A DNA stretch of 46,243 bases from GCA-2737665 sp044344795 (GTDB taxonomy: Bacteria > Bacteroidota > Bacteroidia > Palsa-965), in assembly GCA_044344795.1 (NCBI GenBank), contig JBIJCF010000028.1, forward strand, positions 1 through 46,243, in the 5' to 3' direction. This document shows, piece after piece, positions 1 through 8,678 of this stretch; position 1 is the stretch's first letter; each line of letters begins with the position of its first letter. The notes under the pieces are model-generated. The model was not told the DNA's origin. It saw nothing but the letters and a program-made list of their open reading frames with translations, and did not search any database. The translations under genes were made by a program, and so were the position numbers.

Positions 1-263
1 AAAAGTTGCCGTTTTTTATTTGTGGCGTAATCGAATGTGCTACGCAAATCCCTCGCACTTACCGGCTCGTCGCTGCGATGAGCAACCCCGGCTCATCTCG
101 CTCCGCCCTGCCTCGAACCACATGAATCGGAATTAGAAAAAGTTGCTGTTATTTATTTTCGGTGGCATCGGATGTGCTGCGCTAGAAAATGACAGATAGA
201 CGGTGCGAACATTTCGAATCAATTTGAAATGGATAATTTGAATCGTGGAGTTAGCCGTTTACA
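1..263. repeat. Non-coding left edge with degenerate direct repeat
   Basis: No gene is visible here. The stretch 1-45 recurs at 138-182 at the same length, with about 36 of 45 positions identical by eye. Both copies open with AAAAGTTGC and close with ATGTGCTNCGC, and the period is 137 bp. Between them is a hairpin, GATGAGC (77-83) with GCTCATC (91-97). A tandem array may continue beyond the left edge. Confidence 0.55.
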
Positions 264-272
264 TTGTTTCGT

Positions 273-280
273 TACCTTAG
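273..280 (+). promoter_or_regulatory. Probable -7 element TACCTTAG before the DUF5723 gene
   Basis: The octamer is one base off the Bacteroidota -7 consensus TAnnTTTG and lies 25 bp before the ATG at 306. It falls inside the alternative reading that would start at a TTG at 264, which argues for the downstream ATG. No convincing -33 TTG is seen at the expected spacing. Confidence 0.45.
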
Positions 281-305
281 AACCACAATACCAAACTCCC
301 TCGCG

Positions 306-1712
306 ATGAAAAAAGTAATACTGTTTTTAGGAGTCACTTTCTCGGCTCATTTGTTTGCGCAAATAGATATGGGTTTGCCTACAGCGAGTGGCAAAGGTGG
401 CGCAGCAACTGCTCTGGTAGGCAATTACGAAGCAATTGGCATTAATCCATCCAATTTGGGTTTGGGCGATAATTATAAGTTCTCGTTTACGCTCGCTAAT
501 GCCGGGTTAACAGTGCAATCGAAAGCTTTAAAACTAGGCGAATTGCGCAATGCACTTGTCAACCCCAACGATACGTTTACCGCTGCCGAGAAACAAATTT
601 ATGCTAACCTATTTACCACAGAGGACGGCCTCAATCTAAATGCAAACGTCAATTGGTTTGCGGCATCGTTATATTTTCCGAAGTTCGGAGGTATTGCAGT
701 GAATATGCGAGATCGTGCATTTGGGAATGTGAGTTTATCTCAGAATGCTGCTGATTTTATTTTTAATGGAATTAATTCGGTAGCTTATCAAGATTCATCC
801 GTGTATTCGCAGTATATGTCTCAGATTTTTAACGGAACATCGATGGCGTATCTGCATTACCGAGAAATGAATATTTCCTACGGAAGAAAACTATTTGGTT
901 TTGGGACGGAAGACGATAAAGGTCGTCAGGCGGTAGAAGTGTTTGGTGGTGTTGGCTTCAAATACTTGTGGGGATTGGGCAATGTCGATGCTAAGATTAC
1001 GAATTCATTGGTGGCGGGAACAGCTTCGTTTTCTACTAACTATAACATTAATTACGGCAACATTCAAAATTTCAATCCGCAGAGCGTGGGTAGTATTTTT
1101 AATGCTGTTGGAACGGGTGTGGCAACAGATTTTGGCGCAACCGTTGTCTTGAAAGGAACTATGCGTTTTGCTATTGCAGCGAATGATTTGGGAAGTATCA
1201 ACTGGAAGAACAATGTGCTTTTAGGTGGTGACACCTTGATGCCTCAACTGGATAGTAATCATGTTGGTTTGAATTCCTGGAACATGAGCAGCCCTTCGTT
1301 TTTGTTTGGTGATAATGCGGTGATTAATTACACATCCGGAAGGGATTACAAAAACAAATTGCCGTCACGTTTACGTTTCGGTTACGGCATGACTATCGGT
1401 GAAAAGATTATGATTGGCGCTGATGTTGTATTGCCGTTGAACAAGAGTGCGTACAACCTGGAGACGATGTTTGTGGCTTTAGGTGGAGAAATTAAACTCG
1501 GTAGCGCGATCCGCTTTAATATGGGTGTTTCCGGTAGTAGTGACTTGGGCTGGAATTTGCCATGCGGATTAATCATCGGGCCGTTAGGGTTTCTGGAGTT
1601 AGGTCTGGCAACAGGCGACGTGCTCACGTTTGTGGATAAATCGAAGAATCCGAATATGTCATTGGCGTTGGGTTTAATCCGCTTCAATTTCGGGAACGAC
1701 GACGCGGAATAA
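306..1712 (+). CDS. DUF5723 family outer-membrane protein
   Basis: A secreted protein of about 468 aa. I chose the ATG at 306 because it gives a clean signal peptide (MKKVILFLGVTFSAHLFAQ). The frame is open to a TTG at 264, but that adds 14 residues ahead of the signal and overlaps a -7 promoter motif. The mature protein is rich in alternating Gly/Asn/aromatic strands, as in a beta-barrel. It opens with the TASGKGGAATA segment and a NPSNLG motif resembling FadL/PorV-like barrels; DUF5723 proteins of Bacteroidota have this layout and length. Function is unknown. Its stop overlaps the next gene's start by one base (TAATG), so the two are probably co-transcribed. Confidence 0.7.
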   Translation: MKKVILFLGVTFSAHLFAQIDMGLPTASGKGGAATALVGNYEAIGINPSNLGLGDNYKFSFTLANAGLTVQSKALKLGELRNALVNPNDTFTAAEKQIYANLFTTEDGLNLNANVNWFAASLYFPKFGGIAVNMRDRAFGNVSLSQNAADFIFNGINSVAYQDSSVYSQYMSQIFNGTSMAYLHYREMNISYGRKLFGFGTEDDKGRQAVEVFGGVGFKYLWGLGNVDAKITNSLVAGTASFSTNYNINYGNIQNFNPQSVGSIFNAVGTGVATDFGATVVLKGTMRFAIAANDLGSINWKNNVLLGGDTLMPQLDSNHVGLNSWNMSSPSFLFGDNAVINYTSGRDYKNKLPSRLRFGYGMTIGEKIMIGADVVLPLNKSAYNLETMFVALGGEIKLGSAIRFNMGVSGSSDLGWNLPCGLIIGPLGFLELGLATGDVLTFVDKSKNPNMSLALGLIRFNFGNDDAE

Positions 1713-2512
1713 TGGCAGCAGCATTTAGAAATAAAGTTGTTTGGATAACGGGAGCCTCCTCAGGAATTGGCGAAGCTCTTGTGCGTGCTTTTGCCGCTGA
1801 AGGTGCTACAATCGTTTTGTCTTCCAGAAGGACAATTGAATTAGAACGTGTCGCGCGTGATTTGAAATTATCATCAGATCGCGTTCTAATTCTCCCTTTG
1901 GATTTAGGTCAATTAAATAATCCTGAAGAATTGGTAACCGCGGTTATGAACCAATTCGGGCGTATTGATGTGTTGGTGAATAACGGCGGGATTAGTCAGC
2001 GCAGTTATGCGGAGGAAACGTCATTGGAAATTGACCGAAAAATAATGGAGGTGAATTACTTCGGTCAAATTGCTTTAACCAAAGCAGTATTGCCGGTAAT
2101 GATTCGCCAGAAAAGCGGTCATATTGTGGTGATGAGCAGTATTGCCGGGAAGTTTGGCTTCTATTTCAGAACGGCATATGCAGCATCTAAGCATGCGTTG
2201 CAAGGTTTCTTCGAAGCATTACGTTTGGAAGTTGAAGATCGAGGTATTCAAGTTCTGATTGCGGTACCGGGAAAAATTCAGTCCAATATTTCGCTTCATG
2301 CTTTGAAAGGCGATGGTTCTGCACATGCGGTGATGGATAAAAGTCAGGAGCAAGGTATGCCTGCAGCCGAATGTGCGGCTTTGATTTTGAGTGCAATGAA
2401 ATCAGGCAAAGAAGAGATTCTGATTGGTGGCAGAGAAATTAAGGCGGTTTGGATCAAGCGCTTTTTTCCCGGATTGTTCGGTCGTATTATTCGGAAGCAG
2501 ACCCGAGAGTAA
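1712..2512 (+). CDS. Short-chain dehydrogenase/reductase (classical SDR)
   Basis: A 266-aa cytosolic NAD(P)-dependent oxidoreductase. The Rossmann motif TGASSGIG lies near the N-terminus, followed by NNGG (the NNAG position), the catalytic Ser in VVMSSIAG, and the YAASK Tyr/Lys pair. The SSRR segment after the second strand suggests NADP preference. The C-terminal tail resembles the 11-beta-hydroxysteroid dehydrogenase-like/YqjQ group seen in Bacteroidota. The substrate cannot be told from sequence. It is translationally coupled to the upstream barrel gene (TAATG), and its 3' end overlaps the convergent acetyltransferase gene by 26 bp. Confidence 0.88.
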   Translation: MAAAFRNKVVWITGASSGIGEALVRAFAAEGATIVLSSRRTIELERVARDLKLSSDRVLILPLDLGQLNNPEELVTAVMNQFGRIDVLVNNGGISQRSYAEETSLEIDRKIMEVNYFGQIALTKAVLPVMIRQKSGHIVVMSSIAGKFGFYFRTAYAASKHALQGFFEALRLEVEDRGIQVLIAVPGKIQSNISLHALKGDGSAHAVMDKSQEQGMPAAECAALILSAMKSGKEEILIGGREIKAVWIKRFFPGLFGRIIRKQTRE

Positions 2513-3089
2513 AGGCGCGTTTCATGAAGTGAATGATATAGCCGGGACGTACATTCCAAACGTGATAAACGTTCCAGCCTCGTTTCTCGTGCAACTTTAC
2601 ATTTTTTTCTACAGACGTTTCCAAGTAAAGATCCAATTGTTGCTGCGCCGATAATTGCATCAAAAAATTGAGCATTGCTGTTCCGGCGCCCGTGTATTGT
2701 GCTTCAGGCAGTGTGCCTATCATTTGTAAGTAGTAGTGATCTGATGTTGGTCGCTGTGCTCGCATTAATTTATCTTTCTTCATCATATAATCTACGCGAA
2801 TCCAAGAAATTGAGCGATGCACCAACTGTATTTGATAGATCAATGATTTTAGGCGATTCTCTTTTTGATTTGGATTATACATTACGGCGGCACAATTCTT
2901 TTCCGAATTGATATACACTCCTTTATACAATAATCCGTTTTTGATGATGTATTTCATCAGTGAAAACGCACGCTTGTCGCGATGTTCGTCTTTCTTGATG
3001 GTATCGTTAACAGCAGGATTAGCGTCAAATGCTTGTCGCAAGATGTTGACCAGTTGCGGTAGATCTTCGTATACAGCGCGACGAATCAT
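2487..3089 (-). CDS. GNAT-family N-acetyltransferase
   Basis: A 200-aa protein with a GNAT-like fold: N-terminal MIRRAVYEDLPQLVNILRQAF, and a central acetyl-CoA binding segment YLQMIGTLPEAQYTGAGTAM that stands in the usual QxxGxG/A position. The C-terminal NVKLHEKRGW matches the family's typical N..L.ek.GF motif. The acceptor substrate is unknown. It is the last gene of a leftward three-gene operon; its start overlaps the aldehyde dehydrogenase stop by 4 bp, so the pair is probably translationally coupled. Confidence 0.75.
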   Translation of the reverse strand: MIRRAVYEDLPQLVNILRQAFDANPAVNDTIKKDEHRDKRAFSLMKYIIKNGLLYKGVYINSEKNCAAVMYNPNQKENRLKSLIYQIQLVHRSISWIRVDYMMKKDKLMRAQRPTSDHYYLQMIGTLPEAQYTGAGTAMLNFLMQLSAQQQLDLYLETSVEKNVKLHEKRGWNVYHVWNVRPGYIIHFMKRAFTLGSASE

Positions 3090-4507
3090 TTTACTAAAAT
3101 GCGTGGCTCCATCATGTCAAGTATGGCGTATTTAACTCCTTCACGACCAAGTCCGGAATCTTTTACTCCGCCATAGGGCATATGATCCATGCGAAATGTG
3201 GGTACTTCATTATGAATGACACCACCAACTTCCAGTTCTTCAAAAGCAAGGTCAAGTTCGTGAATGTTATTGGTGAATATTCCTGTCTGTAAACCAAATC
3301 GTGTGTTGTTGATGTATGCAATAGCATCATCAAATGTTGAATACGATTCAATGGTGATAACCGGTCCAAACACTTCTTCTCTGCATACACGCATTTCCGG
3401 ATTCGTGTTGGTCAGCACTGTTGGTAGAACGATTCCGTCTTTTACTGCGCCACCGCATTGGACAACTGCGCCACCTGCTTTCGCTTCCGCTATCCAATCG
3501 AGCACACGTTGTGAGTTAGCTGCGTCAATCATTGCAGAAACTTGTGTGTTGTTCTCTAGGGGATCACCAATGGTAAGTTGTTTCGTTCTCGCTACAACGC
3601 GCTCAACAAATTCGTTATACAGCGACTCGTGAACGATAAAACGTTGTGCATGTATACATACTTGCCCGGAGTACGCAAAGCCTCCTACAACAGCGCGTTC
3701 AGCCGCATGCACAACATCTGCGCTCGATGCAACAATTGTTCCTGCATTACCACCCAGTTCGAGCACTACTTTCTTTTTACCCGCAAGTTTTTTAATTGCC
3801 CATCCAACTTCCGGAGAGCCGGTAAAGGAAAGTAGTGCAGCACGTTCGTCCTGAACCAAGGTATTACCCACTTCGCGATTCATGGGTAGAATGGATAAAC
3901 TTCCTTTTGGTAATGCCGTTTGGTCGATGATTCGCGCTAATTCTAGCGTGGACAAGGGCGTTGATGATGCCGGTTTCAGGATGATCGGACAACCTGCTGC
4001 TATGGCGGGAGCGATTTTGTGAACGGCAAGATTCATCGGAAAATTGAATGGTGCGATGCCGATCACAATTCCAACAGGAAAGTACTTTACCATTCCGGTT
4101 CGACCTTTGCCTGCCGGTGTCCAATCGAGTGAAAGCAGTTCTCCCGGCAAGCGTTTGCATTCTTCCGCGGCATTTAAAAATGTTTGAGCTGCACGTTCAA
4201 TTTCATAACGCGCGTACGATAATGGCTTCGCGGATTCCGCCGCTAAAATCATAGCAAGGCGTTCTTTGTCGCGTTCTAATGCATCAGCAATAAAGCGCAG
4301 TGCTTTGAATTTTTCGTACGACGGGAGTTGTGCCAGCTGTTTTGATGCTTGCTGAGCAGTACTGAATGCTTTATTAATGTGATCAGCATTCGCTAAAAAA
4401 GTGCGCCCAATTGTTTCTCCCGAAAAAGGTGAGCGAACAATCAACTCATTGGCAGTACTGATAAACTCGCCACCGCAATAAATTGGATATGTTTCCACCT
4501 TACTCAT
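3086..4507 (-). CDS. NAD(P)-dependent aldehyde dehydrogenase
   Basis: A 473-aa ALDH-superfamily enzyme that oxidises an aldehyde to the acid. Visible hallmarks are the APFNFPMNL segment and KPASSTP in the cofactor site, FTGSPEVG, the general-base Glu in LELGGN, the catalytic Cys in GFAYSGQVCIHAQR, and EEVFGPV near the C-terminus. The length is normal. The sequence is closest in feel to the lactaldehyde/non-phosphorylating GAPDH-like subgroup (my inference). Its start overlaps the upstream metal-binding gene by 4 bp (ATGA), and its stop overlaps the GNAT gene likewise. The substrate is unknown. Confidence 0.9.
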   Translation of the reverse strand: MSKVETYPIYCGGEFISTANELIVRSPFSGETIGRTFLANADHINKAFSTAQQASKQLAQLPSYEKFKALRFIADALERDKERLAMILAAESAKPLSYARYEIERAAQTFLNAAEECKRLPGELLSLDWTPAGKGRTGMVKYFPVGIVIGIAPFNFPMNLAVHKIAPAIAAGCPIILKPASSTPLSTLELARIIDQTALPKGSLSILPMNREVGNTLVQDERAALLSFTGSPEVGWAIKKLAGKKKVVLELGGNAGTIVASSADVVHAAERAVVGGFAYSGQVCIHAQRFIVHESLYNEFVERVVARTKQLTIGDPLENNTQVSAMIDAANSQRVLDWIAEAKAGGAVVQCGGAVKDGIVLPTVLTNTNPEMRVCREEVFGPVITIESYSTFDDAIAYINNTRFGLQTGIFTNNIHELDLAFEELEVGGVIHNEVPTFRMDHMPYGGVKDSGLGREGVKYAILDMMEPRILVK

Positions 4508-4731
4508 GCGGTAACGCCTGTAACTTGGTATATATCCGTATCAGCAACTGCTTTAGCAATTTCGTTTTCCGTTACCAGTGAATTATCAAATTCAATCACC
4601 GCCCTTCCTGTAGCGCTGCTAACTGTGACATGCTGAATTCCGTTCAGACCTTGAATCGCTTTAGCCAGGGATTTCTCGCAGTGACCGCAGCTCATGCCGC
4701 TTATCTGTAAGGTGATTTTTCCTGTGCTCAT
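4504..4731 (-). CDS. Heavy-metal-associated (HMA) domain protein, CopZ-like
   Basis: A 75-aa protein consisting of a single HMA domain. It has the copper-binding loop GMSCGHCEKSL (MxCxxC) near residue 12 and the typical beta-alpha-beta spacing thereafter. Such proteins ferry Cu(I) or a similar soft metal in the cytosol. It is the first gene of a leftward operon with an aldehyde dehydrogenase and a GNAT protein, joined by 4-bp overlaps. No copper ATPase or copper regulator is next to it in this window, so the partner is unknown. Confidence 0.85.
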   Translation of the reverse strand: MSTGKITLQISGMSCGHCEKSLAKAIQGLNGIQHVTVSSATGRAVIEFDNSLVTENEIAKAVADTDIYQVTGVTA

Positions 4732-4790
4732 ATCCGTTAATTTTATGGTGAAGTTCGGATTTATTCATGAATTACGGCGTGCGGAACGGC

Positions 4791-4798
4791 TATCTTTG
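4791..4798 (+). promoter_or_regulatory. -7 promoter element TATCTTTG for the EamA gene
   Basis: A perfect match to the Bacteroidota -7 consensus TAnnTTTG, ending 4 bp before the ATG at 4803. It implies a nearly leaderless mRNA and excludes the upstream ATG at 4767 as the start. Confidence 0.7.
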
Positions 4799-4802
4799 CG
4801 CC

Positions 4803-5678
4803 ATGAAATCGGGATCAGCAGTTTTAAAATGGACCATATTTATTGCACTTGCATTAACGTGGGGTAGTTCGTTCATTTTAATGAAGCGCGGTCTCGAGAT
4901 CTATTCATCAGAGCAAGTTGCAGCACTTCGAATTTTTATTGCGTTTTTATTTCTGGCTCCGTTGGGTTGGAAATACATTAACAAACAATTACTGCGTTCG
5001 TGGCAGGGCGCTGTCGGTATGGGCGTGTTCGGTAATTTGATTCCTGCATTTCTTTTCACCAAAGCAGAAACCGTTATTACCAGTGCGCTGACTGGTATGC
5101 TGAATTCGTTAACACCACTGTTCACCCTGGTTGTAGGATTATTTATTTTCAGAACACGTGTTAATTGGTGGCAAGTTTGCGGTGTAGTGCTGGGTATTAT
5201 CGGCACGATCGCGTTGTTGCAAATTGGAGATAAAGACGAAAGAAACACCGATGTCGTATTGGGAACGGTATTGGTTATTGCCGCCACCTTGTGTTACGGA
5301 ATCAGTGTCAATATTATCAAGATTAAACTCGACGGAGTAAATGCAGTGGCGGCTACTGTTTTTGCGATGTATATCATTGGGCCAGTGGCGGGCATTTACC
5401 TGTTTACTACTGATTTTATTGCTCGCTTATCATTGCCGGGTGCTTATGAAAGCCTTGGTTTTATTACAATTCTAGCCGTATTTGGAACAGCGTTAAGTGT
5501 AATAGTATTTAATGTTTTGATTCGCGAAGCGGGCGCGTTGTTTGCATCTTCAGTGACGTATCTGATTCCTATCGTTGCGATGGGATGGGGATTGTTGGAT
5601 CATGAAATCGTAACGTGGATGCACGCAGTTTGTATCACCGTAATTCTTGGCGGCGTGTGGCTGGTGAATAAAAAGTAA
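4803..5678 (+). CDS. EamA/DMT-superfamily transporter
   Basis: An inner-membrane protein of about 291 aa with roughly ten hydrophobic segments arranged as two EamA repeats. The first repeat opens with ALTWGSSFILMKRGL, and the two halves are separated by the charged linker GDKDERNTD. Family members export metabolites or amino acids, but the substrate cannot be inferred. I chose the ATG at 4803 rather than 4767, because the -7 promoter box lies between them and this start leads straight into the first helix. The desaturase gene follows 35 bp later with no obvious promoter of its own, so the two may be co-transcribed. Confidence 0.85.
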   Translation: MKSGSAVLKWTIFIALALTWGSSFILMKRGLEIYSSEQVAALRIFIAFLFLAPLGWKYINKQLLRSWQGAVGMGVFGNLIPAFLFTKAETVITSALTGMLNSLTPLFTLVVGLFIFRTRVNWWQVCGVVLGIIGTIALLQIGDKDERNTDVVLGTVLVIAATLCYGISVNIIKIKLDGVNAVAATVFAMYIIGPVAGIYLFTTDFIARLSLPGAYESLGFITILAVFGTALSVIVFNVLIREAGALFASSVTYLIPIVAMGWGLLDHEIVTWMHAVCITVILGGVWLVNKK

Positions 5679-5713
5679 CGCAACATTAAAGGTAATTAGT
5701 TGTTTACCACCGA

Positions 5714-7180
5714 ATGAAAATTGCAATCATAGGTTCAGGAATTGCAGGCTTATCTGCAGCGGCACGACTAGCGCACGTGGGTCATGCTGTTACAGTGTTT
5801 GAGCAGGCGTCAGGTCCCGGAGGTAAGTTGTCTGAATTCAGGTTGGGTGGTTTTCGATTTGATCGCGGTCCGTCTTTGTTTACGATGCCGCAATATGTGG
5901 AAGATTTGTTTCGTGCATGTCATGAAAATCCGGCAGATCATTTTCAGTATAAAAAGCTGGATGTGAATTGCGCCTATTTTTATGAGGATGGTACGCAATT
6001 CAAGGCTTATCATGATCGGGAACAATTTGCAGCTTCTTTGCGTGACGCAAAAATAAATCCGGCCCCGGTGATGCATAATCTTGATCGCTCGAGACAACTG
6101 TATGGTTTGGTGGGGTCGTTGTTTATGGAGCAATCGCTGGAGTTGAAGAATTTCATCAATCTTCCAACACTGAAAGCATTACTCCGCTTACCTTTTTACA
6201 AGCTTAATACCAGCATGCACGATGCGAATGCAGAAATGTTGGACGATGCACGTGTCGTGCAATATTTTGATCGTTTTGCAACGTACAATGGAAGTGATCC
6301 ATATCAAGCTCCGGCGATGTTGCAAATGATTCCACACATCGAACATGGAATAGGAGCTTTCTTTCCTACCAACGGGATGTTCGCCATTACGCATGCTATC
6401 TATTTATTGGCAAAACGAAACGGGGCACAATTTGAATTTGATGCAACCACCGAGAAAATTGAAACCCGCAACAAGCGTGCTGCCGGTGTTGTTGTTAATG
6501 GAGAGTCGCGAACATGTGATGTGGTTATTTCCAATATGGATATGACCCCAACGTATCGTCATTTATTGAAACACGAACCTGCTCCCGAGAAATTATTAAG
6601 TCAGGAGAAGTCATCTTCGGCGCTGATATTTTATTGGGGAATTCGCCAGGAGTTTAGTCAGCTGGAGTTACACAATATTTTTTTCGCTACCGATTATCGT
6701 GCGGAGTTCGACGATATTTTCAAGAACAACAGGATCCATCCCGATCCGACGGTGTATATCAACATTACTTCGAAAGAAAAGCCGGACGATGCACCGCCAG
6801 GTTGTGAGAATTGGTTTGTGATGATCAATGTGCCCAATCATCGTGGGCAAAACTGGGACGAATGGACAAGTGTTGCTCGTAAAGCAATTTTGCAAAAGTT
6901 GAGTCGCTTGCTGAAGACGGATATTGCTCCATTAATTGCGGAAGAAGCTGTGTGGACTCCTGAAGGCATTGAAACGTTAACTTCTTCCTATCAAGGTTCG
7001 TTATACGGGAATGCCTCCAATTCCAAAATGGCCGCTTTCTTGCGACACCGTAATTATAGCTCCGACATTAAAGGTCTTTATTTCTGCGGAGGAAGTGTAC
7101 ACCCCGGAGGCGGAATTCCCTTGTGTTTATTATCAGGCAAAATAACCGCAGAATTGGTGTTAGAGCACGGCGTTAAATAA
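5714..7180 (+). CDS. crtD: CrtD-like carotenoid 3,4-desaturase (CrtI/phytoene desaturase family)
   Basis: A 488-aa FAD-dependent carotenoid desaturase. The N-terminal dinucleotide fold is IGSGIAGLSAAARLAHVGH, ending in FEQ, followed by GGKLSE and FDRGPSLFTMP. The C-terminal FAD motif reads FCGGSVHPGGGIPLCLLSGK. The HPGGGIPL form suggests CrtD (1-hydroxycarotenoid 3,4-desaturase) rather than CrtI, whose usual form is HPGAGIPG. The nearby cruF, crtZ and cyclase genes support a late desaturation step on a monocyclic 1'-hydroxy carotenoid. An ordinary phytoene desaturase remains possible, since no second crtI-like gene is in the window. It converges on the NlpE-like gene with a 4-bp gap. Confidence 0.75.
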   Translation: MKIAIIGSGIAGLSAAARLAHVGHAVTVFEQASGPGGKLSEFRLGGFRFDRGPSLFTMPQYVEDLFRACHENPADHFQYKKLDVNCAYFYEDGTQFKAYHDREQFAASLRDAKINPAPVMHNLDRSRQLYGLVGSLFMEQSLELKNFINLPTLKALLRLPFYKLNTSMHDANAEMLDDARVVQYFDRFATYNGSDPYQAPAMLQMIPHIEHGIGAFFPTNGMFAITHAIYLLAKRNGAQFEFDATTEKIETRNKRAAGVVVNGESRTCDVVISNMDMTPTYRHLLKHEPAPEKLLSQEKSSSALIFYWGIRQEFSQLELHNIFFATDYRAEFDDIFKNNRIHPDPTVYINITSKEKPDDAPPGCENWFVMINVPNHRGQNWDEWTSVARKAILQKLSRLLKTDIAPLIAEEAVWTPEGIETLTSSYQGSLYGNASNSKMAAFLRHRNYSSDIKGLYFCGGSVHPGGGIPLCLLSGKITAELVLEHGVK

Positions 7181-7184
7181 ATAC

Positions 7185-7889
7185 TTATTGCATCAATTGT
7201 TCCGGAATCAAAGAGTATTGTTTGCTTCTGCCATCCATGCTGATGCGTGTTTCGATAGTGCCGAATAACACAACAGGAAGTGAAGTCGTTTCTTCAGTAG
7301 CCTTCGCTTTCCAGTATGTTTCAATTTCGCCGTATGACGCGATTTTGAGAATGGGCAAGGTCATGCCTGTATATTTTTCAATAAGTACAGGACGTTCTGC
7401 GGTTCTCAAATCAATTGCACCACGAATAATCACCGTTGAATTGTTCGGATCATTGTCGCGTTTTCTGCGCAGGAAGAGTTGGAGTGAATCGTTGCTGTGC
7501 CCGGCTGAATCGATAACCACCAGCAAATCATTTTCCAACAATTTAAATCGCGAAACTTCAACCGTATCTGCTTGTTTGAGGAATACAAATCCAATGGAGT
7601 CCTGACTGGTGCGAAGCCAATATCCCGCTAACGATGCAGGAGTTGAAGTGGCATGAATACGCATGTATTCCTCATTAAGAAGGAATTTTCCGGAGTCGCC
7701 GATATGAGGATTATACAACATGAGGTTTTTGCGCACACCATCACAATCGGCGCACGGGAAAATCCCGGTAAACGTTGCAATACTGTCTTTCTCAGGCTCC
7801 GGTTGTGCTTTCGCGTCTTGTTTTGGAGCACGTCCGCATGATGCGAGGACGGCAATAAAAGCTGCAATACACAGAAGTAATGATTTCAT
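7185..7889 (-). CDS. NlpE N-terminal domain-like lipoprotein
   Basis: A 234-aa lipoprotein. The signal peptide ends in the lipobox LASC at about residue 18. The mature N-terminus has FTGIFPCADCDGVRKNL, the CxxC hallmark of the NlpE (copper-resistance/envelope-stress) N-terminal domain. The C-terminal half (from about residue 140) is a second small beta-rich domain without a recognisable signature. In E. coli NlpE signals envelope stress; whether this one does is unknown. It sits opposite the carotenoid genes, splitting the cluster between crtD and cruF. Confidence 0.75.
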   Translation of the reverse strand: MKSLLLCIAAFIAVLASCGRAPKQDAKAQPEPEKDSIATFTGIFPCADCDGVRKNLMLYNPHIGDSGKFLLNEEYMRIHATSTPASLAGYWLRTSQDSIGFVFLKQADTVEVSRFKLLENDLLVVIDSAGHSNDSLQLFLRRKRDNDPNNSTVIIRGAIDLRTAERPVLIEKYTGMTLPILKIASYGEIETYWKAKATEETTSLPVVLFGTIETRISMDGRSKQYSLIPEQLMQ

Positions 7890-7942
7890 GGGTGATGCAA
7901 ATTAGGAAATCAACAAATACCATGATTAACTGTTCATAAACA

Positions 7943-7950
7943 TAACTTTG
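7943..7950 (+). promoter_or_regulatory. -7 promoter element TAACTTTG for cruF
   Basis: A perfect TAnnTTTG match 6 bp before the ATG at 7957. Its last three bases (TTG) are in frame with cruF and would look like a start codon, but they are better read as promoter. Confidence 0.7.
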
Positions 7951-7956
7951 CAACTA

Positions 7957-8610
7957 ATGATAAAATTACCCATAGCCGGAAAATATGTTACCTGGGCCAA
8001 AGCCGCAGTAGTAATATTTACGGCGGTAGGCTTGGTTGGAATGATGGCAGCACCGGGCTTGTTTGCTCCGTTAAGTCCATTTAACCTTATTCTGAATGCC
8101 GTGCTGCTCGGGCTGTTTGTTCATGAATGGAGTCCGAACATGGTCCGTTTTACGATTATGACTGTGGCGGTGGGGATTGCAATTGAAATATTGGGTGTCA
8201 GAACCGGCGTTATTTTCGGAGAATACTTTTATGGCGACGCTTTAGGTATTAAAATGGGCGAAGTACCTGCATTGATTGGTGTGAATTGGTGGATTTTGAT
8301 CATCTGTTCGATGGATATTGCCGGTCGTTTCACTTCAAGCTTTGGAGCCCGAGTGGCGTTGGGGGCATTGCTCATGACCGGACTGGACATTCTCATTGAG
8401 CCCGTAGCTCCGAAATTGGATTTTTGGTATTGGGTGGAAGACGCTGCGCCATTGCGAAATTATGTGGGTTGGCTAATGGTAAGTTCATTCCTTCACATGG
8501 TTGGGCGAGTACTGCAGCTGGAGAGTAAAAACGGACTTGCGCCTTGGGTGATGATATCACAGGCCTTATTCTTTATCGGACTGAATATTTGGTTTTGGTT
8601 TCACGTTTAA
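7957..8610 (+). CDS. cruF: CruF-like carotenoid 1',2'-hydratase
   Basis: An integral membrane protein of about 217 aa from the DUF422/CruF (bisanhydrobacterioruberin hydratase-like) family, which adds water to the psi end of acyclic or monocyclic carotenoids. Family segments visible are EILGVRTGVIFGEYFYG, VPALIGVNWW, LIEPVAPKLDFWYW and RNYVGW, with about six hydrophobic helices. I chose the ATG at 7957 over an in-frame TTG at 7948, because that TTG is the end of a -7 promoter box. Next to crtD and crtZ it should act on gamma-carotene-type intermediates (inference). Confidence 0.82.
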   Translation: MIKLPIAGKYVTWAKAAVVIFTAVGLVGMMAAPGLFAPLSPFNLILNAVLLGLFVHEWSPNMVRFTIMTVAVGIAIEILGVRTGVIFGEYFYGDALGIKMGEVPALIGVNWWILIICSMDIAGRFTSSFGARVALGALLMTGLDILIEPVAPKLDFWYWVEDAAPLRNYVGWLMVSSFLHMVGRVLQLESKNGLAPWVMISQALFFIGLNIWFWFHV

Positions 8611-8678
8611 GTTAGAAAAGTTGCGATTCGTTAAACAAAACACGCGAAACCTTGTTGTTTTTAACTGAACTTTGAATC

